Assembly (NCBI RefSeq): GCF_900114585.1
Contig: NZ_FOTL01000001.1
Coordinates: forward strand, 62,001-126,000
DNA: 64,000 bases
Source of the DNA: Methanobrevibacter olleyae
Lineage (GTDB): Archaea; Methanobacteriota; Methanobacteria; Methanobacteriales; Methanobacteriaceae
Direction of reading: 5' to 3'
Below the pieces are notes generated by a model. The model saw only the letters and a program-made list of their open reading frames with translations. It made no database searches and was not told the origin of the DNA. Of the stretch, positions 1 through 8,709 are shown in pieces. Each line of letters begins with the position of its first letter. Position 1 is the first letter of the stretch. Both the position numbers and the translations under genes were made by a program.

Positions 1-356
1 ACTTCTTGTACATATTCTACACCTGCAATTTTTGCAGCTGCAGCAGTTGAGTCAATGAGGAAAGGTTTGTCACAGACATCTCCTACAAATTCTAAGTATT
101 TAACCATAGCATCTGCAGTAGCACCGAAAGTTTGTACAACACAAGGGTTTCCAGTAACATCAGACATTTCTTCCATTGTTCTAATTAATCCTTCAGCAGC
201 GTCTTTATCAAAGTCACCTGCTTTTTCATCACTAATAATTTTGTGTCCGCCATAGAAAATAGTTCCTGCTAAAACGGTAGGGTATTCTCCAGGTTGTCCT
301 CCCATTTTAACTCCAGCTATATCAACGACGAGTTGTTCTTTATCAAATCTAAACAT
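1..356 (-). CDS. mtrH: Tetrahydromethanopterin S-methyltransferase subunit H (partial, 5' end only)
   Basis: MtrH is the cytoplasmic subunit that moves the methyl group from methyl-tetrahydromethanopterin to the corrinoid of MtrA. Only the N-terminal ~118 residues are present because the reading frame runs off the left edge of the window. The start MFRFDKEQLV and the segment GVKMGGQPGEYPTVLAGTIF are characteristic of MtrH. A GGAGG ribosome binding site lies about 8 bases before the ATG at 356. It is the last gene of the mtrEDCBAFGH operon, 15 bp after mtrG. Recognised by family memory; the missing C-terminus cannot be judged. Confidence 0.93.
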   Translation of the reverse strand, partial: MFRFDKEQLVVDIAGVKMGGQPGEYPTVLAGTIFYGGHKIISDEKAGDFDKDAAEGLIRTMEEMSDVTGNPCVVQTFGATADAMVKYLEFVGDVCDKPFLIDSTAAAAKIAGVEYVQE

Positions 357-371
357 TTATAATCCTCCAAT

Positions 372-620
372 TTAGATTAATCCTGTAAGTATAGATTGCA
401 TTGCGCCTACAATTCCAAATTCAATAGATACAATCAAAATTACAAGACCTAAAATTATACCATATAAAATACCAATATCTCTACCGTTTTGTTGACCTAA
501 ACGTTGGAAATATTCTCCAACAGCAAATTCTACTTTTTCTTCAGCTTCATCTAATTTTTGAGTTGCAGCTGACATATCATCGGCAGATACAATAATTTGA
601 GGTACTGATTCTTCAGACAT
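372..620 (-). CDS. mtrG: Tetrahydromethanopterin S-methyltransferase subunit G
   Basis: Small membrane subunit (82 aa) of the sodium-translocating methyl-H4MPT:coenzyme M methyltransferase. The N-terminal two thirds is soluble and acidic, with a helical stretch containing [17 protein letters not shown]. One hydrophobic segment follows at the C-terminus ([21 protein letters not shown]). GAGGTG precedes the ATG. It sits between mtrF and mtrH with short spacers, matching the conserved gene order. Its exact role in the complex is structural and not shown by the sequence alone. Confidence 0.94.
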   Translation of the reverse strand: MSEESVPQIIVSADDMSAATQKLDEAEEKVEFAVGEYFQRLGQQNGRDIGILYGIILGLVILIVSIEFGIVGAMQSILTGLI

Positions 621-631
621 TTATAACACCT

Positions 632-838
632 CTATAATCCACATAATTTAGCTAAATATGGAATAACAACTGCTAAACAGATAGCAATTCCAAGACCAAT
701 AGCCATTCCAGAAAATCTGGTACTGATTACTCCAGCAAATAATCTTCCTTCTCTACCTATGAGTTTAGAACGGTATTCTATATTACTAGAAGTATTCCTA
801 ATTCCACGAGTGTTTGGTTTGTTAGAAAATTTAACCAT
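632..838 (-). CDS. mtrF: Tetrahydromethanopterin S-methyltransferase subunit F
   Basis: MtrF, 68 aa, a small subunit of the Mtr complex whose soluble part resembles the C-terminal part of MtrA. The basic N-terminus (SNKPNTRGIRNTSSNIEYR) is followed by LIGREGRLFAGVISTRFSG and one C-terminal transmembrane helix (IGLGIAICLAVVIPYLAKL). It lies 15 bp after mtrA and 12 bp before mtrG. An AGGTC ribosome binding site precedes the ATG. Identity rests on size, the GREGRLFAG segment and position in the operon. Confidence 0.93.
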   Translation of the reverse strand: MVKFSNKPNTRGIRNTSSNIEYRSKLIGREGRLFAGVISTRFSGMAIGLGIAICLAVVIPYLAKLCGL

Positions 839-852
839 AATAAGACCTCCAG

Positions 853-1590
853 TTATATACCTGCTAAAGGTGCCATTAATAATATGAAACCAATTACTAA
901 AGTAAATACTAATCCAATCATAATACCTTGGACTTTACCTGCATAGTTACCTGCCATATTTCTTTGTACAGCACCAACTAATTTTATTTGAGTATCGATG
1001 TTTCTTAATCTTGCTTCAATTAATGCAGTTTCTGAGGAAATAGGGCGAATTTCTTCACCATCATCTTCATCATCATCTCCTTCAGATACTTCAATAACCA
1101 TAGCATCTTCTTCAAAAGCACCAGGATCTTTTTCTATACATTCTTTAACTTTAGAAGTGATTGCTCCACCATCTTCATTATCAATCATATCAACAAGTTC
1201 TACTTGTTGTTGGAACCTTTCTACACCCTCCATAGGAATATTTTCTACAAATGGAATAGCACCAGTAGCTCCAGTGATTTTCTTCTTCTCAGGGTCGCAA
1301 CCATTTTCATGTAATGCTTGGAAACTTTGACCAGTAATGTGACCTTGTACTTCAGCACCACAAAGAACTAAAAATCTGATGTTTGGGTTTGAAATAATGT
1401 TTGCTACAACTTTTTCAATACCAAGGTTTTCAGTTTTACAAGGACCAGCAATAGCAGCACCAGCAGCAGCTGGAATATCTTCATTGTGAGAAGCTAAAGT
1501 AGTTACAGCAACAGGACTTTCAGGGTCCCCAACAACATAATCCCCACTAACAACAGGCCAAGTGTCAGAAGTAGGTTTTTTATCTACCAT
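853..1590 (-). CDS. mtrA: Tetrahydromethanopterin S-methyltransferase subunit A (corrinoid protein)
   Basis: MtrA carries the corrinoid (5-hydroxybenzimidazolyl cobamide) that accepts the methyl group before it passes to coenzyme M. The 245-aa protein has a soluble corrinoid domain (about residues 1-170), starting [31 protein letters not shown], which is the family signature. A His in [17 protein letters not shown] is the likely lower cobalt ligand. An acidic linker ([13 protein letters not shown]) leads to a single C-terminal membrane anchor. The ATG directly abuts the mtrB stop (TAGATG), so the two genes are probably translationally coupled. Confidence 0.96.
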   Translation of the reverse strand: MVDKKPTSDTWPVVSGDYVVGDPESPVAVTTLASHNEDIPAAAGAAIAGPCKTENLGIEKVVANIISNPNIRFLVLCGAEVQGHITGQSFQALHENGCDPEKKKITGATGAIPFVENIPMEGVERFQQQVELVDMIDNEDGGAITSKVKECIEKDPGAFEEDAMVIEVSEGDDDEDDGEEIRPISSETALIEARLRNIDTQIKLVGAVQRNMAGNYAGKVQGIMIGLVFTLVIGFILLMAPLAGI

Positions 1591-1908
1591 CTATAAAACC
1601 CCCATAGCCATTAATAAAGGCATTGCTGCCATAATAAGGAATAACCCTATAATAAACCCATAAACCATGTTGGTTAATTTACCTGCAATAACAAAGTTAC
1701 CTTCTCTTCCAGGAAATGAACCTAATGGTGCTGAATTAGGATCTAAGGAATTCATTAATTCATCAGCAGCTGCTTCAACTTTTGCGATTTCTCCATTTAT
1801 TTCATCCATTGAAATAATAATTAAATCTCCACCACCTGCTCCGAGAATACCGGAGTCAGGATCAAGATTTAAGTTTAATTCAGGAACAAATTGTACTAAT
1901 GGTAACAT
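1591..1908 (-). CDS. mtrB: Tetrahydromethanopterin S-methyltransferase subunit B
   Basis: MtrB, 105 aa, a single-span subunit of the Mtr complex. The soluble N-terminal part ([21 protein letters not shown]) is followed by an acidic helical region and by [20 protein letters not shown], then one C-terminal transmembrane helix. GGAGG precedes the ATG at 1908. The stop codon touches the mtrA start. Position between mtrC and mtrA supports the call. Confidence 0.94.
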   Translation of the reverse strand: MLPLVQFVPELNLNLDPDSGILGAGGGDLIIISMDEINGEIAKVEAAADELMNSLDPNSAPLGSFPGREGNFVIAGKLTNMVYGFIIGLFLIMAAMPLLMAMGVL

Positions 1909-1921
1909 TCATACATCCTCC

Positions 1922-2740
1922 TTATTCCTCAACTTTTGGCCATAAACCAGCCCATTTAACAGATGCAGCTGCTTCATATGAAGCATCAACAAACATTTTA
2001 AATGAGATGTACCATCCTATAAGTCCAACAATTAAAATTGCAAACCATCCGTATCCTCCAACAAAAATAGCGAGAATACCAGTGATAATCATTGATAAGA
2101 ATGCAGTAGATGCACCACATTTAAGAGTCCTAACTTGATTTTCGTTAGGTCCTAAACATGCATTGAATGGGTGTTGGATAGCCATAGTAGTTAATATATA
2201 AAATACAGCAATAAATCCAGGAGCTACAACAAGGTTTAAGATTCCCTCAATAGCATATCCGCCTGCAATAGCGGAAGAGAATCCAAGTACAGCTAAAGCT
2301 GCAGCACCAGCGATTTCAGCAGTACATCTTTCCATAACAGGTATTTTCATTCCAACAATTTTTTTAGCTACAATAGCAACTATTAAACCAATAATCATAG
2401 CAAATATTAATGCAAGTATAGGTCCTGCTATTTCCAATCCAGTTAAGTTAAGTGCAGCAATAATACCTACACCAGCTAAAGCACCAGTTACACCAATACC
2501 TAAAGACATGTAACCGATAGAAGGTACACCAGTACCTAAACCGTAACTTGCAACACTACGAACAGCAATTACTCCCCAAAGAATAGCACATACAGCACCA
2601 AGACAAGAGAGAACTGGTCCAATAATAGGGTCAATACCTGATAAGTAAATACCGATTAATCCACCGATAATACCAATTGCTAATATTACATTAGCATCTA
2701 CAGCACCTTCTGCAGGTGCTCCACTTCCTCCAGCAGACAT
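1922..2740 (-). CDS. mtrC: Tetrahydromethanopterin S-methyltransferase subunit C
   Basis: Polytopic membrane subunit (272 aa from the chosen start) of the Na+-pumping Mtr complex; MtrC, MtrD and MtrE form the membrane core. The sequence is a series of Gly/Ala/Ile-rich hydrophobic helices and contains IQHPFNACLGPNENQVRTLKCG, a polar loop typical of MtrC. The frame can start five codons further upstream, but the GGAGG ribosome binding site overlaps that earlier ATG. The ATG at 2740 (MSAGGSGAP) has proper spacing and follows the mtrD stop almost immediately. Confidence 0.94.
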   Translation of the reverse strand: MSAGGSGAPAEGAVDANVILAIGIIGGLIGIYLSGIDPIIGPVLSCLGAVCAILWGVIAVRSVASYGLGTGVPSIGYMSLGIGVTGALAGVGIIAALNLTGLEIAGPILALIFAMIIGLIVAIVAKKIVGMKIPVMERCTAEIAGAAALAVLGFSSAIAGGYAIEGILNLVVAPGFIAVFYILTTMAIQHPFNACLGPNENQVRTLKCGASTAFLSMIITGILAIFVGGYGWFAILIVGLIGWYISFKMFVDASYEAAASVKWAGLWPKVEE

Positions 2741-2741
2741 C

Positions 2742-3443
2742 TTAAATACCTCCAATCATTAAAACAATGAAAATTGCAGCTACAAGAGAAACAATAGCAC
2801 AAGCGAGGATTCCAGTAGGGAGTCTTTTGAATTTAGGATCTACGAAACCTTCAATAGTACCTCCAATGTTATAGGAAGCAGTTACTGAATTGATAAAGAA
2901 CATAGCTACAGAGAGTATAGCTGCTAATCCAGCGATTACAGCAGGGCCATATCCAATTAAATTAGTAGATGCAAAGTTATAAAGTGCCCAGTAAACTAAT
3001 CCTCCACCAGCACCACCAAGTAAACCTCCGATGATACCACTTACAAAACAAACAGTAGGAATACCGTGTCCTTCAGTACCTGGAGTTTTATATTTTTCTT
3101 GGTTCCAACCAGTGATTGGGTCAACTGCAGCTTTACCAGATGCTGGTACTACACCAACACCGAAAATATAAATAAAGTTACCAATAAGCATAGTGATACC
3201 CATCATTAACATTGAACCAACTGCACCTGCTAATACGATTAACCATACTGGTTGTCCTGACATAGAAGCTGCGGTAATGAGTCCAGTTAATCCTGCACCA
3301 GCTGCTAACATTGCGGTACCAGTTCCTACACCGGTAGCGGTAGCCATAGCTGCAGGAGCACCACCTACAGGAATGAAGTGTACACCTCCACCCATAATAA
3401 TACCTGCAATTACAACACATATAATAAACAAAATAAGATCCAT
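2742..3443 (-). CDS. mtrD: Tetrahydromethanopterin S-methyltransferase subunit D
   Basis: MtrD, 233 aa, an integral membrane subunit of the methyltransferase complex with about six hydrophobic segments. The segment [28 protein letters not shown] near the N-terminus and the polar loop [23 protein letters not shown] are family signatures. GGAGG lies just before the ATG. It is flanked by mtrE (12 bp upstream) and mtrC (adjacent). Confidence 0.95.
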   Translation of the reverse strand: MDLILFIICVVIAGIIMGGGVHFIPVGGAPAAMATATGVGTGTAMLAAGAGLTGLITAASMSGQPVWLIVLAGAVGSMLMMGITMLIGNFIYIFGVGVVPASGKAAVDPITGWNQEKYKTPGTEGHGIPTVCFVSGIIGGLLGGAGGGLVYWALYNFASTNLIGYGPAVIAGLAAILSVAMFFINSVTASYNIGGTIEGFVDPKFKRLPTGILACAIVSLVAAIFIVLMIGGI

Positions 3444-3455
3444 AATGTAACCTCC

Positions 3456-4328
3456 TTATTCCTCATATGGTCCGAATTTTTCTCTTGCAGACTTTTCAAG
3501 TAAGTAGTTACCAGTGATTAATAAGATAACAATGATAATACCTACGAATTGTCCTCCAATAGCTCCGAATACAATAGTAATCCAAAAACTAATGAAAACA
3601 ATGAGTCCGAAACAGAATCCTGTTAAAGGTCCACCATATTTAGCACAGAAATTACCTACATCGATAGAGTTTTTAGCACCGAGAGGAGCTTTAGTTACAA
3701 TATCCCCTTGAATAGCTACAGGAGTACCTCCTCCATAATCGAATTTTTGGTATTCGCTTTCTGCACCGTAATGAACATCCCCAGTGGATGATCCGATTGC
3801 ACCAATAGTAATTCCCCAAAGTACAGCGAGTAATGGTAATGGGAATGGGTGTCCAAGTCCGTCTAATGGAAGGGTCATTAAGTAAGCCATCCCTACAATA
3901 CCAAAACTAGCTATAAAACCATGAGCTGCGATAGGGCCTAAGGATTGAGTTAATACATCCATAAATAATGGTTGTTCAAATTGAGATTGACCAACAATCC
4001 TTCCCATGTGTGATGTGACTGTATAAATTGCGTGAACAAGAGCAGCAACAGTGGAACCCATTGCTATAGCTACTATAGGTATAATACCCATACTAATAGC
4101 AAGGTATGCAATAGCACCAGAGATACCACACCAGCACCCATATGCTACAGGCTCCCCAGAAGCTGCCTTATTTATCATACGGTGTAAATGTCCCATTTGT
4201 GGAGCAAGTTGAACTTGTGAGTTAGGGTTACTTTGTGAACCGATGTCAGACTCTAAGTCCTCTGCAGCACCAGCGATAGTTGCTGCTGCACCCATTAATG
4301 CGACTACACCTAATGTAATAGGGTCCAT
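3456..4328 (-). CDS. mtrE: Tetrahydromethanopterin S-methyltransferase subunit E
   Basis: MtrE, 290 aa, the first gene of the mtr operon and a membrane core subunit thought to take part in sodium translocation. The N-terminus MDPITLGVVALMGAAATIAG is followed by a soluble stretch (ESDIGSQSNPNSQVQLAPQMGHLHRM) and several transmembrane helices. Asp and Glu residues near the membrane (STGDVHYGAESEYQKFDYGGG) are seen. A strong AGGAGG site precedes the ATG. The 783-bp gap upstream, with TATA-like boxes and inverted repeats, indicates that the operon has its own promoter separate from mcr. Confidence 0.95.
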   Translation of the reverse strand: MDPITLGVVALMGAAATIAGAAEDLESDIGSQSNPNSQVQLAPQMGHLHRMINKAASGEPVAYGCWCGISGAIAYLAISMGIIPIVAIAMGSTVAALVHAIYTVTSHMGRIVGQSQFEQPLFMDVLTQSLGPIAAHGFIASFGIVGMAYLMTLPLDGLGHPFPLPLLAVLWGITIGAIGSSTGDVHYGAESEYQKFDYGGGTPVAIQGDIVTKAPLGAKNSIDVGNFCAKYGGPLTGFCFGLIVFISFWITIVFGAIGGQFVGIIIVILLITGNYLLEKSAREKFGPYEE

Positions 4329-4382
4329 ATTTTCTTTTCCTCCTTAAGTTTTATTAAATTTAAATTATTTAATAAATTGTTA

Positions 4383-4440
4383 TGTGATTAAATTTCCATC
4401 TTTAATCACAATTAGACATATTCTGCTCAAATATAAAACC
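4383..4440 (-). promoter_or_regulatory. Proximal mtr operon promoter with operator-like inverted repeat
   Basis: Read on the minus strand, a TATA-like box (TTTTATATTT, 4429-4438) lies about 100 bases before the mtrE start. Transcription would be expected to begin about 25 bases downstream, near 4405. A perfect 10-bp inverted repeat, TGTGATTAAA / TTTAATCACA with an 8-base spacer (4383-4410), covers that position. This is the layout of a repressor operator, or of a hairpin at the very 5' end of the mRNA. Promoter position is inferred from sequence only. Confidence 0.5.
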
Positions 4441-4756
4441 ATAAAGACATAAAATAAAAATGGACTAAATAATGGACTAAAGCAAAATTTAGACCATTTT
4501 TAGAACATCTAAATGATTTTATACTTTATGATTATACTTCAAAACTTAAACAAATATTTTATAAATCAAATAAGCCAATGAAGAAACCACTCAGCTTTTA
4601 ATCTAGCTAGATTAAATCCTTAAAGTGTTAAGAATGAAATATTTGATGAATAAATCTAAAAATCTTAATAATTAAACCTGAATAACTAATAAGATAAACC
4701 ACTAATTTTTTCAAGTTTACTTTAATTAAAATAAACTTAAAATTAATTAATTTACA

Positions 4757-4806
4757 GACAGTTAACTGCCTATATTCTATAATTTTTTTAAAACACTATA
4801 TATAAG
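4757..4806 (-). promoter_or_regulatory. Possible distal mtr promoter with palindrome
   Basis: A second TATA-like box on the minus strand (CTTATATATA, 4797-4806) is followed about 30 bases downstream by the palindrome CAGTTAACTG (4759-4768), extended on each side by partly matching bases (AGaCAGTTAACTGcCT). If used, it would give a leader of roughly 440 bases before mtrE. The rest of the gap (4441-5031) is AT-rich with no gene seen. Confidence 0.3.
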
Positions 4807-5025
4807 TTTTACTAAATAATCTCAAATTTTATCAAATATTTTTAGCATTACCTAATTTTTTAAGCTAACTATCAAAAATAATTGATAACAAGTCAATTTA
4901 TTTTAAGAATGATTTTTATAAAGAGATTAATTTTTTTTAAATATCCTCAAATAAAATATATTTTATTATATTCAAAATCAATTGATAAAAAATCCATTCT
5001 ACTTTATACAAACTAATTTCTTATT

Positions 5026-5089
5026 GAAAAAAATAAATAAGGTAAAACATTAAATTCCTAAGAATATAATGTTAAAAACCTTATTTATT
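5026..5089 (-). terminator. mcr operon terminator hairpin
   Basis: Twenty-two bases after the mcrA stop there is a perfect 12-bp stem (AATAAATAAGGT at 5032-5043 with ACCTTATTTATT at 5078-5089), with an inner AACATT/AATGTT stem. A run of T residues follows on the transcribed strand (5027-5031). The shape and position fit an intrinsic-type terminator separating mcr from mtr. Confidence 0.65.
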
Positions 5090-5111
5090 AAAATTCCCAT
5101 TTAAACCAAAC

Positions 5112-6764
5112 TTATTTTGCTGGAATGATGATAGATCTTTCACCTGCAGGTTCGAATTCTCTTAAAGCACCTTTAGCAAATTCTGCTCTTACTTTAGTGA
5201 AGTCGAATGCTAAGTTTTTATCAGCAAATGCAATTTTTACAAGAGGGTTAACTGCATAAGCATCTTTACGAGCACTGTGAGGTGCTTGTGCAATACCTGC
5301 GTACTCACCTTGGTGACCAACATTCATTGCATAGTTAGGATAGTTAGGTCCTCTTAATTCAAGTGGTAAACCTTCGTCGTTTCTAATAGCGAATACGTTA
5401 GCTGCACCACATTGGTCTTGTAAGTCGTAACCATAGAATCCTAATCTGGAATGTTGTTCTTTGTGTAAGTATTGTGCTAAGTACCATGCAGATAAACCAG
5501 TTTGTGCATTACCTGTTGCAAATGCAGTGGAAATACCGGAAGCTGCGGAAATAACAGCAGCTCTTTGAGAACCACCGAAGTGGGTTTCAAGTAAAGCTGG
5601 GTATTCTTCGTATTGTTCTAAGGAGTAGAATGCTACTTCAGAACCTACATCAAGAACAGTGTCCATGTTGTTTGGAGCTTCACATAATCCACCGTATTTG
5701 TCTTCTACATAATCTTTACCGAAGTAAGAGAAGTCATCTAATACATTATCAGTATATGCTGCGGTAGCATATTGAGTAAATCCTACACCACCAGACATGT
5801 AAGATCCTAACCAAATTTGGTCGTATAAAGCAGCACCTAAAGCTACTACTTCTAATGAGGATTTTACAGGGTCATCAGATACTCTGGTAGCTTGACAGAT
5901 ATCTGCCATAAATCCGAATGGAACACCACCAAGTTCGTTATCTGCTCTTGCTCTTCTGATAGGTAAGTAAGTACCCATACCAATAACTTCTGCGTGTTTA
6001 GATGCGTAAGCAAAGTCACCAGTAGCTCCTTCACCTGCACATTGACCGTATGCAGAAATCATTGACATACCAATTTGCATTGCAGACCATCTAGAGGTAG
6101 TACCACCATCACAAACTCTACCTACAACAGATGGAATTCTTACTATTTGCCAAATTGCTCCCCCTACTTCAGATTTTAAAACTTCAGCTTGTTCTTCTGG
6201 GAACTCTTTGTTAATATCTAATACAAATGCAGCATCTATTTCATCTGCTAAGTCATCATCACCAGTAAAGATTTTTACATAGGAATCTTCTACTAATAGT
6301 GGGTTGGTTTCTACCATATGTTCTTGAATAACAGCTGCACCAGGCATAGCGTGGTTTACAACTTCTAAGTAGTTGGTAATGGTTTCAGGAGTTACTTCCA
6401 TACCTAATCTTTTTTCAAGTACATTGTGAGCAGTGTTTAAACCTACAATTACAGTTCTTCTAATATCGTCCCAAGCTTGTTGCATTGCTGCGTTGTTGAT
6501 AAAGTGTAAGTCATCACCTTCAACAAAAGTGTCAGTACCAGATAATTGGTAGGACATTAAAGCTCTTTGTCCAAGAGGGTTACCAATATCTGGGTTGTAC
6601 ATTGGAATTCCTCTTTTCTCAGCGATTGATTTACCTTCGTTTACAAACTCAGTTTTTCTTTCAGATTGAGTCCAACCACCCATATTATAGAAGGTAGTAG
6701 TTCTTTCATCTGGAGCTTCTTTGAATTTTTTAGTCATTGCATCTAAGAATTTTTTATCAGCCAT
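5112..6764 (-). CDS. mcrA: Methyl-coenzyme M reductase alpha subunit
   Basis: McrA (550 aa) is the catalytic subunit of the (abc)2 enzyme that makes methane from methyl-CoM and coenzyme B using nickel F430. Visible landmarks include the [16 protein letters not shown] segment near residue 445, whose glycine is normally changed to thioglycine, and [11 protein letters not shown] near residue 271, whose arginine is the usual methylation site of Mmp10 (encoded upstream at 10652). The C-terminal [17 protein letters not shown] motif is intact and the length is standard. GGGGAGG precedes the ATG. It is the last gene of mcrBDCGA; the presence of mcrC points to isoenzyme I rather than Mrt. Confidence 0.98.
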   Translation of the reverse strand: MADKKFLDAMTKKFKEAPDERTTTFYNMGGWTQSERKTEFVNEGKSIAEKRGIPMYNPDIGNPLGQRALMSYQLSGTDTFVEGDDLHFINNAAMQQAWDDIRRTVIVGLNTAHNVLEKRLGMEVTPETITNYLEVVNHAMPGAAVIQEHMVETNPLLVEDSYVKIFTGDDDLADEIDAAFVLDINKEFPEEQAEVLKSEVGGAIWQIVRIPSVVGRVCDGGTTSRWSAMQIGMSMISAYGQCAGEGATGDFAYASKHAEVIGMGTYLPIRRARADNELGGVPFGFMADICQATRVSDDPVKSSLEVVALGAALYDQIWLGSYMSGGVGFTQYATAAYTDNVLDDFSYFGKDYVEDKYGGLCEAPNNMDTVLDVGSEVAFYSLEQYEEYPALLETHFGGSQRAAVISAASGISTAFATGNAQTGLSAWYLAQYLHKEQHSRLGFYGYDLQDQCGAANVFAIRNDEGLPLELRGPNYPNYAMNVGHQGEYAGIAQAPHSARKDAYAVNPLVKIAFADKNLAFDFTKVRAEFAKGALREFEPAGERSIIIPAK

Positions 6765-6779
6765 TTTAATAAACCTCCC

Positions 6780-7532
6780 CTATAATTCTGGGTTGTAACC
6801 AAAATTAGATCTGGTGACGTGTATTTGATATAATACATCTACAGCGTCTTTATCCTCTCTGTAAGCTTCACCATCAATTCTGTAAATAGTGGTTTTTGTT
6901 CTGAGAGTTTCTTCATCTAATGGTTCACCTAATACAACAGGTTCATCTAATTCACGACCAATTTGGTCTTTTACCATTTCAATTTTACCAGTTTCTTTGT
7001 TGAATACTTGTCTTCTAAGCATGTCAAACATTAAACCGTTTTCATCGAGTCTTAAAGAGTGACCGTGTACACCTGCACCTCTGATACCAGAAGTTGCTGG
7101 ATCGTAGTATTCGTTTTCTATTAATTCTTTAGAAATACGTTCTACATCTCTTTCACGAGCTTCGATAATTTGTCTACCGGATAAAGTACCAGTATCAATA
7201 CCTCTGTATCTGTAAAGGTAAGATCTTGCTCTTAAGTAAGGTTGAGCTGGAGCAAAGTACATGGAGTCAGCGAATTGAATATATCTTACTCTGTCCCCTG
7301 CTTTTGCACCTGCAATAGGTTCTACGATTTCTCTAATAATGTCATCAGGTTCGTCCATCTCATCGAGTGGTGGGTGAACAGATTTATATTCTTCACCTGG
7401 AGCTCTGTGACCTAAAATTTTTACTACATCTTCATCAGATATTTCTCTTAAAACTTCTAATTCCACATCTGGGTTAGTGAATTTTCTTCTGTTTTCAGCT
7501 ACCTGAGAAGTTCCTGGATAATATTGTGCCAT
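6780..7532 (-). CDS. mcrG: Methyl-coenzyme M reductase gamma subunit
   Basis: McrG (250 aa) is the gamma subunit of methyl-CoM reductase and contributes to the active-site channel. The start [18 protein letters not shown] and the segments [26 protein letters not shown] and [21 protein letters not shown] are diagnostic. An ATG two codons earlier (7538) overlaps the mcrC stop as ATGA. The ATG at 7532 matches the usual MAQYYPG N-terminus and has better spacing from GGAG. mcrA follows 15 bp later. Confidence 0.97.
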   Translation of the reverse strand: MAQYYPGTSQVAENRRKFTNPDVELEVLREISDEDVVKILGHRAPGEEYKSVHPPLDEMDEPDDIIREIVEPIAGAKAGDRVRYIQFADSMYFAPAQPYLRARSYLYRYRGIDTGTLSGRQIIEARERDVERISKELIENEYYDPATSGIRGAGVHGHSLRLDENGLMFDMLRRQVFNKETGKIEMVKDQIGRELDEPVVLGEPLDEETLRTKTTIYRIDGEAYREDKDAVDVLYQIHVTRSNFGYNPEL

Positions 7533-7534
7533 AA

Positions 7535-8131
7535 TCATGCATCTCCTAATGTTAATCTAACTTTTCTAATAATCTCATCTAATTTCTCTTGAGAGACTGT
7601 TTGTCCTCTTATAACTCCTGAAACTATATTCATAATTTTGCCTCTAGTTTTTACCTCATCAGGCATAACTTTTGCGGTTTTAACACCAATTTTCGCAAAA
7701 TCTTCAAAATCTACAGGATATTCACAAATAATTACACAAGGTTTATCTATATTACGCAAGATTAATCTTGCTTTGTATGTAATATGATTTCTTACTCCAC
7801 CTAAATGAACCACAATAACTTTAAATTTTTGCATTTGTTCAACTTCTTTATCAGTTAAGCCAAAAGCATTACCTGCACCACCTGCAGGGGCATCATGTGG
7901 AACACCACTACCTGCATCTAAAATCATAGTACTGGTTAATAAGTTAGCTTCACGTAAACCAAAGGTAATCTCACAAACTGGTTTGGTAATATGTCTACGA
8001 CCTGGAGACATAGCAACTGCCAAAATATCACTTCCACATTCTGCAAAAGTTCCTCTTTGAGCAATTCCTCCTCCTTCACCAAGACCTCTTGTTTCCCTAC
8101 AGTCTACAACATGAGTACATCTTCCAATCAT
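7535..8131 (-). CDS. mcrC: Methyl-coenzyme M reductase operon protein C
   Basis: McrC, 198 aa, is not part of the crystallised enzyme but is required for maturation or activation of methyl-CoM reductase and has been found in the ATP-dependent activation complex (established for the family). Characteristic segments are the N-terminal [28 protein letters not shown] and [17 protein letters not shown]-type sequence (here [17 protein letters not shown]). It overlaps the possible upstream start of mcrG, so translation is probably coupled. mcrC is absent from mrt operons. Confidence 0.95.
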   Translation of the reverse strand: MIGRCTHVVDCRETRGLGEGGGIAQRGTFAECGSDILAVAMSPGRRHITKPVCEITFGLREANLLTSTMILDAGSGVPHDAPAGGAGNAFGLTDKEVEQMQKFKVIVVHLGGVRNHITYKARLILRNIDKPCVIICEYPVDFEDFAKIGVKTAKVMPDEVKTRGKIMNIVSGVIRGQTVSQEKLDEIIRKVRLTLGDA

Positions 8132-8154
8132 ATTATCAAATACCTAAATGATAT

Positions 8155-8610
8155 CTATTCTCCACTATCTTTTCTTAGAATAGAGACATGGTCCTTAAAT
8201 TTAGAACGTTGATCAGAAATACCGATCAATTCATCAGGAATTTCTGTACTATCACCATATTTCATATTATCAGTAACTGTTCTTTGTTTCCTGATATATT
8301 GTGATTTACTAGTATTAATATCAAAACCAGTGTTAATGTGTTCACTACATATATCTCTAATTTCTTCAATACCAGTTTCTTCATATAGTTCTACAAAAAT
8401 CCTACCAGTTTTTACTTTTAATTCAATTTTTTCACCATTTACCACAATGATTCTACGGTCACCATAAATGCGATCAATATCATCTTGTGGTGGGAGTCTT
8501 GGCCCTTGAATAACAGTTCTTTTAACTGAATCTAAAGATTCTAAATCATTTAATAATTTTTCAGTTGTATCTGTTCCTAAAATTCTATGTGGAAATATTT
8601 CAATATCCAT
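8155..8610 (-). CDS. mcrD: Methyl-coenzyme M reductase operon protein D
   Basis: McrD (151 aa) is a small cytoplasmic protein of the mcr operon that associates with methyl-CoM reductase during assembly (family knowledge). The opening DIEIFPHRILGTDTTEKLLNDL and the segment IQGPRLPPQ are typical. It starts with ATG after AGGTTTAATA and is separated from mcrB by a 99-bp spacer containing a small hairpin. The C-terminus is polar and charged. Confidence 0.93.
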   Translation of the reverse strand: MDIEIFPHRILGTDTTEKLLNDLESLDSVKRTVIQGPRLPPQDDIDRIYGDRRIIVVNGEKIELKVKTGRIFVELYEETGIEEIRDICSEHINTGFDINTSKSQYIRKQRTVTDNMKYGDSTEIPDELIGISDQRSKFKDHVSILRKDSGE

Positions 8611-8630
8611 TATTAAACCTCAACGAAATC

Positions 8631-8650
8631 CAAATTAAACTTTTAATTTG
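8631..8650 (-). other. Intercistronic hairpin between mcrB and mcrD
   Basis: A perfect 9-bp inverted repeat with a 2-base loop (CAAATTAAA-CT-TTTAATTTG) lies in the only sizeable spacer inside the mcr operon. It could be a partial terminator or RNA processing site that lowers mcrD relative to mcrB. Sequence alone cannot tell which. Confidence 0.4.
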
Positions 8651-8709
8651 AATAACCTTAAATGTGATAGTAAATTAGATTTTAATTAATTAAACAATTA
8701 ATTCGATAA

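Noticed and set aside
1667-3711. Plus-strand open frames antisense to mtrB, mtrC, mtrD and mtrE, and an alternative minus frame in mtrD
   Set aside because: They lie wholly within well-supported mtr genes, have skewed Pro/Ser/Thr, Ile or Cys/Tyr/Arg composition and no ribosome binding sites; they are shadows of the true frames.
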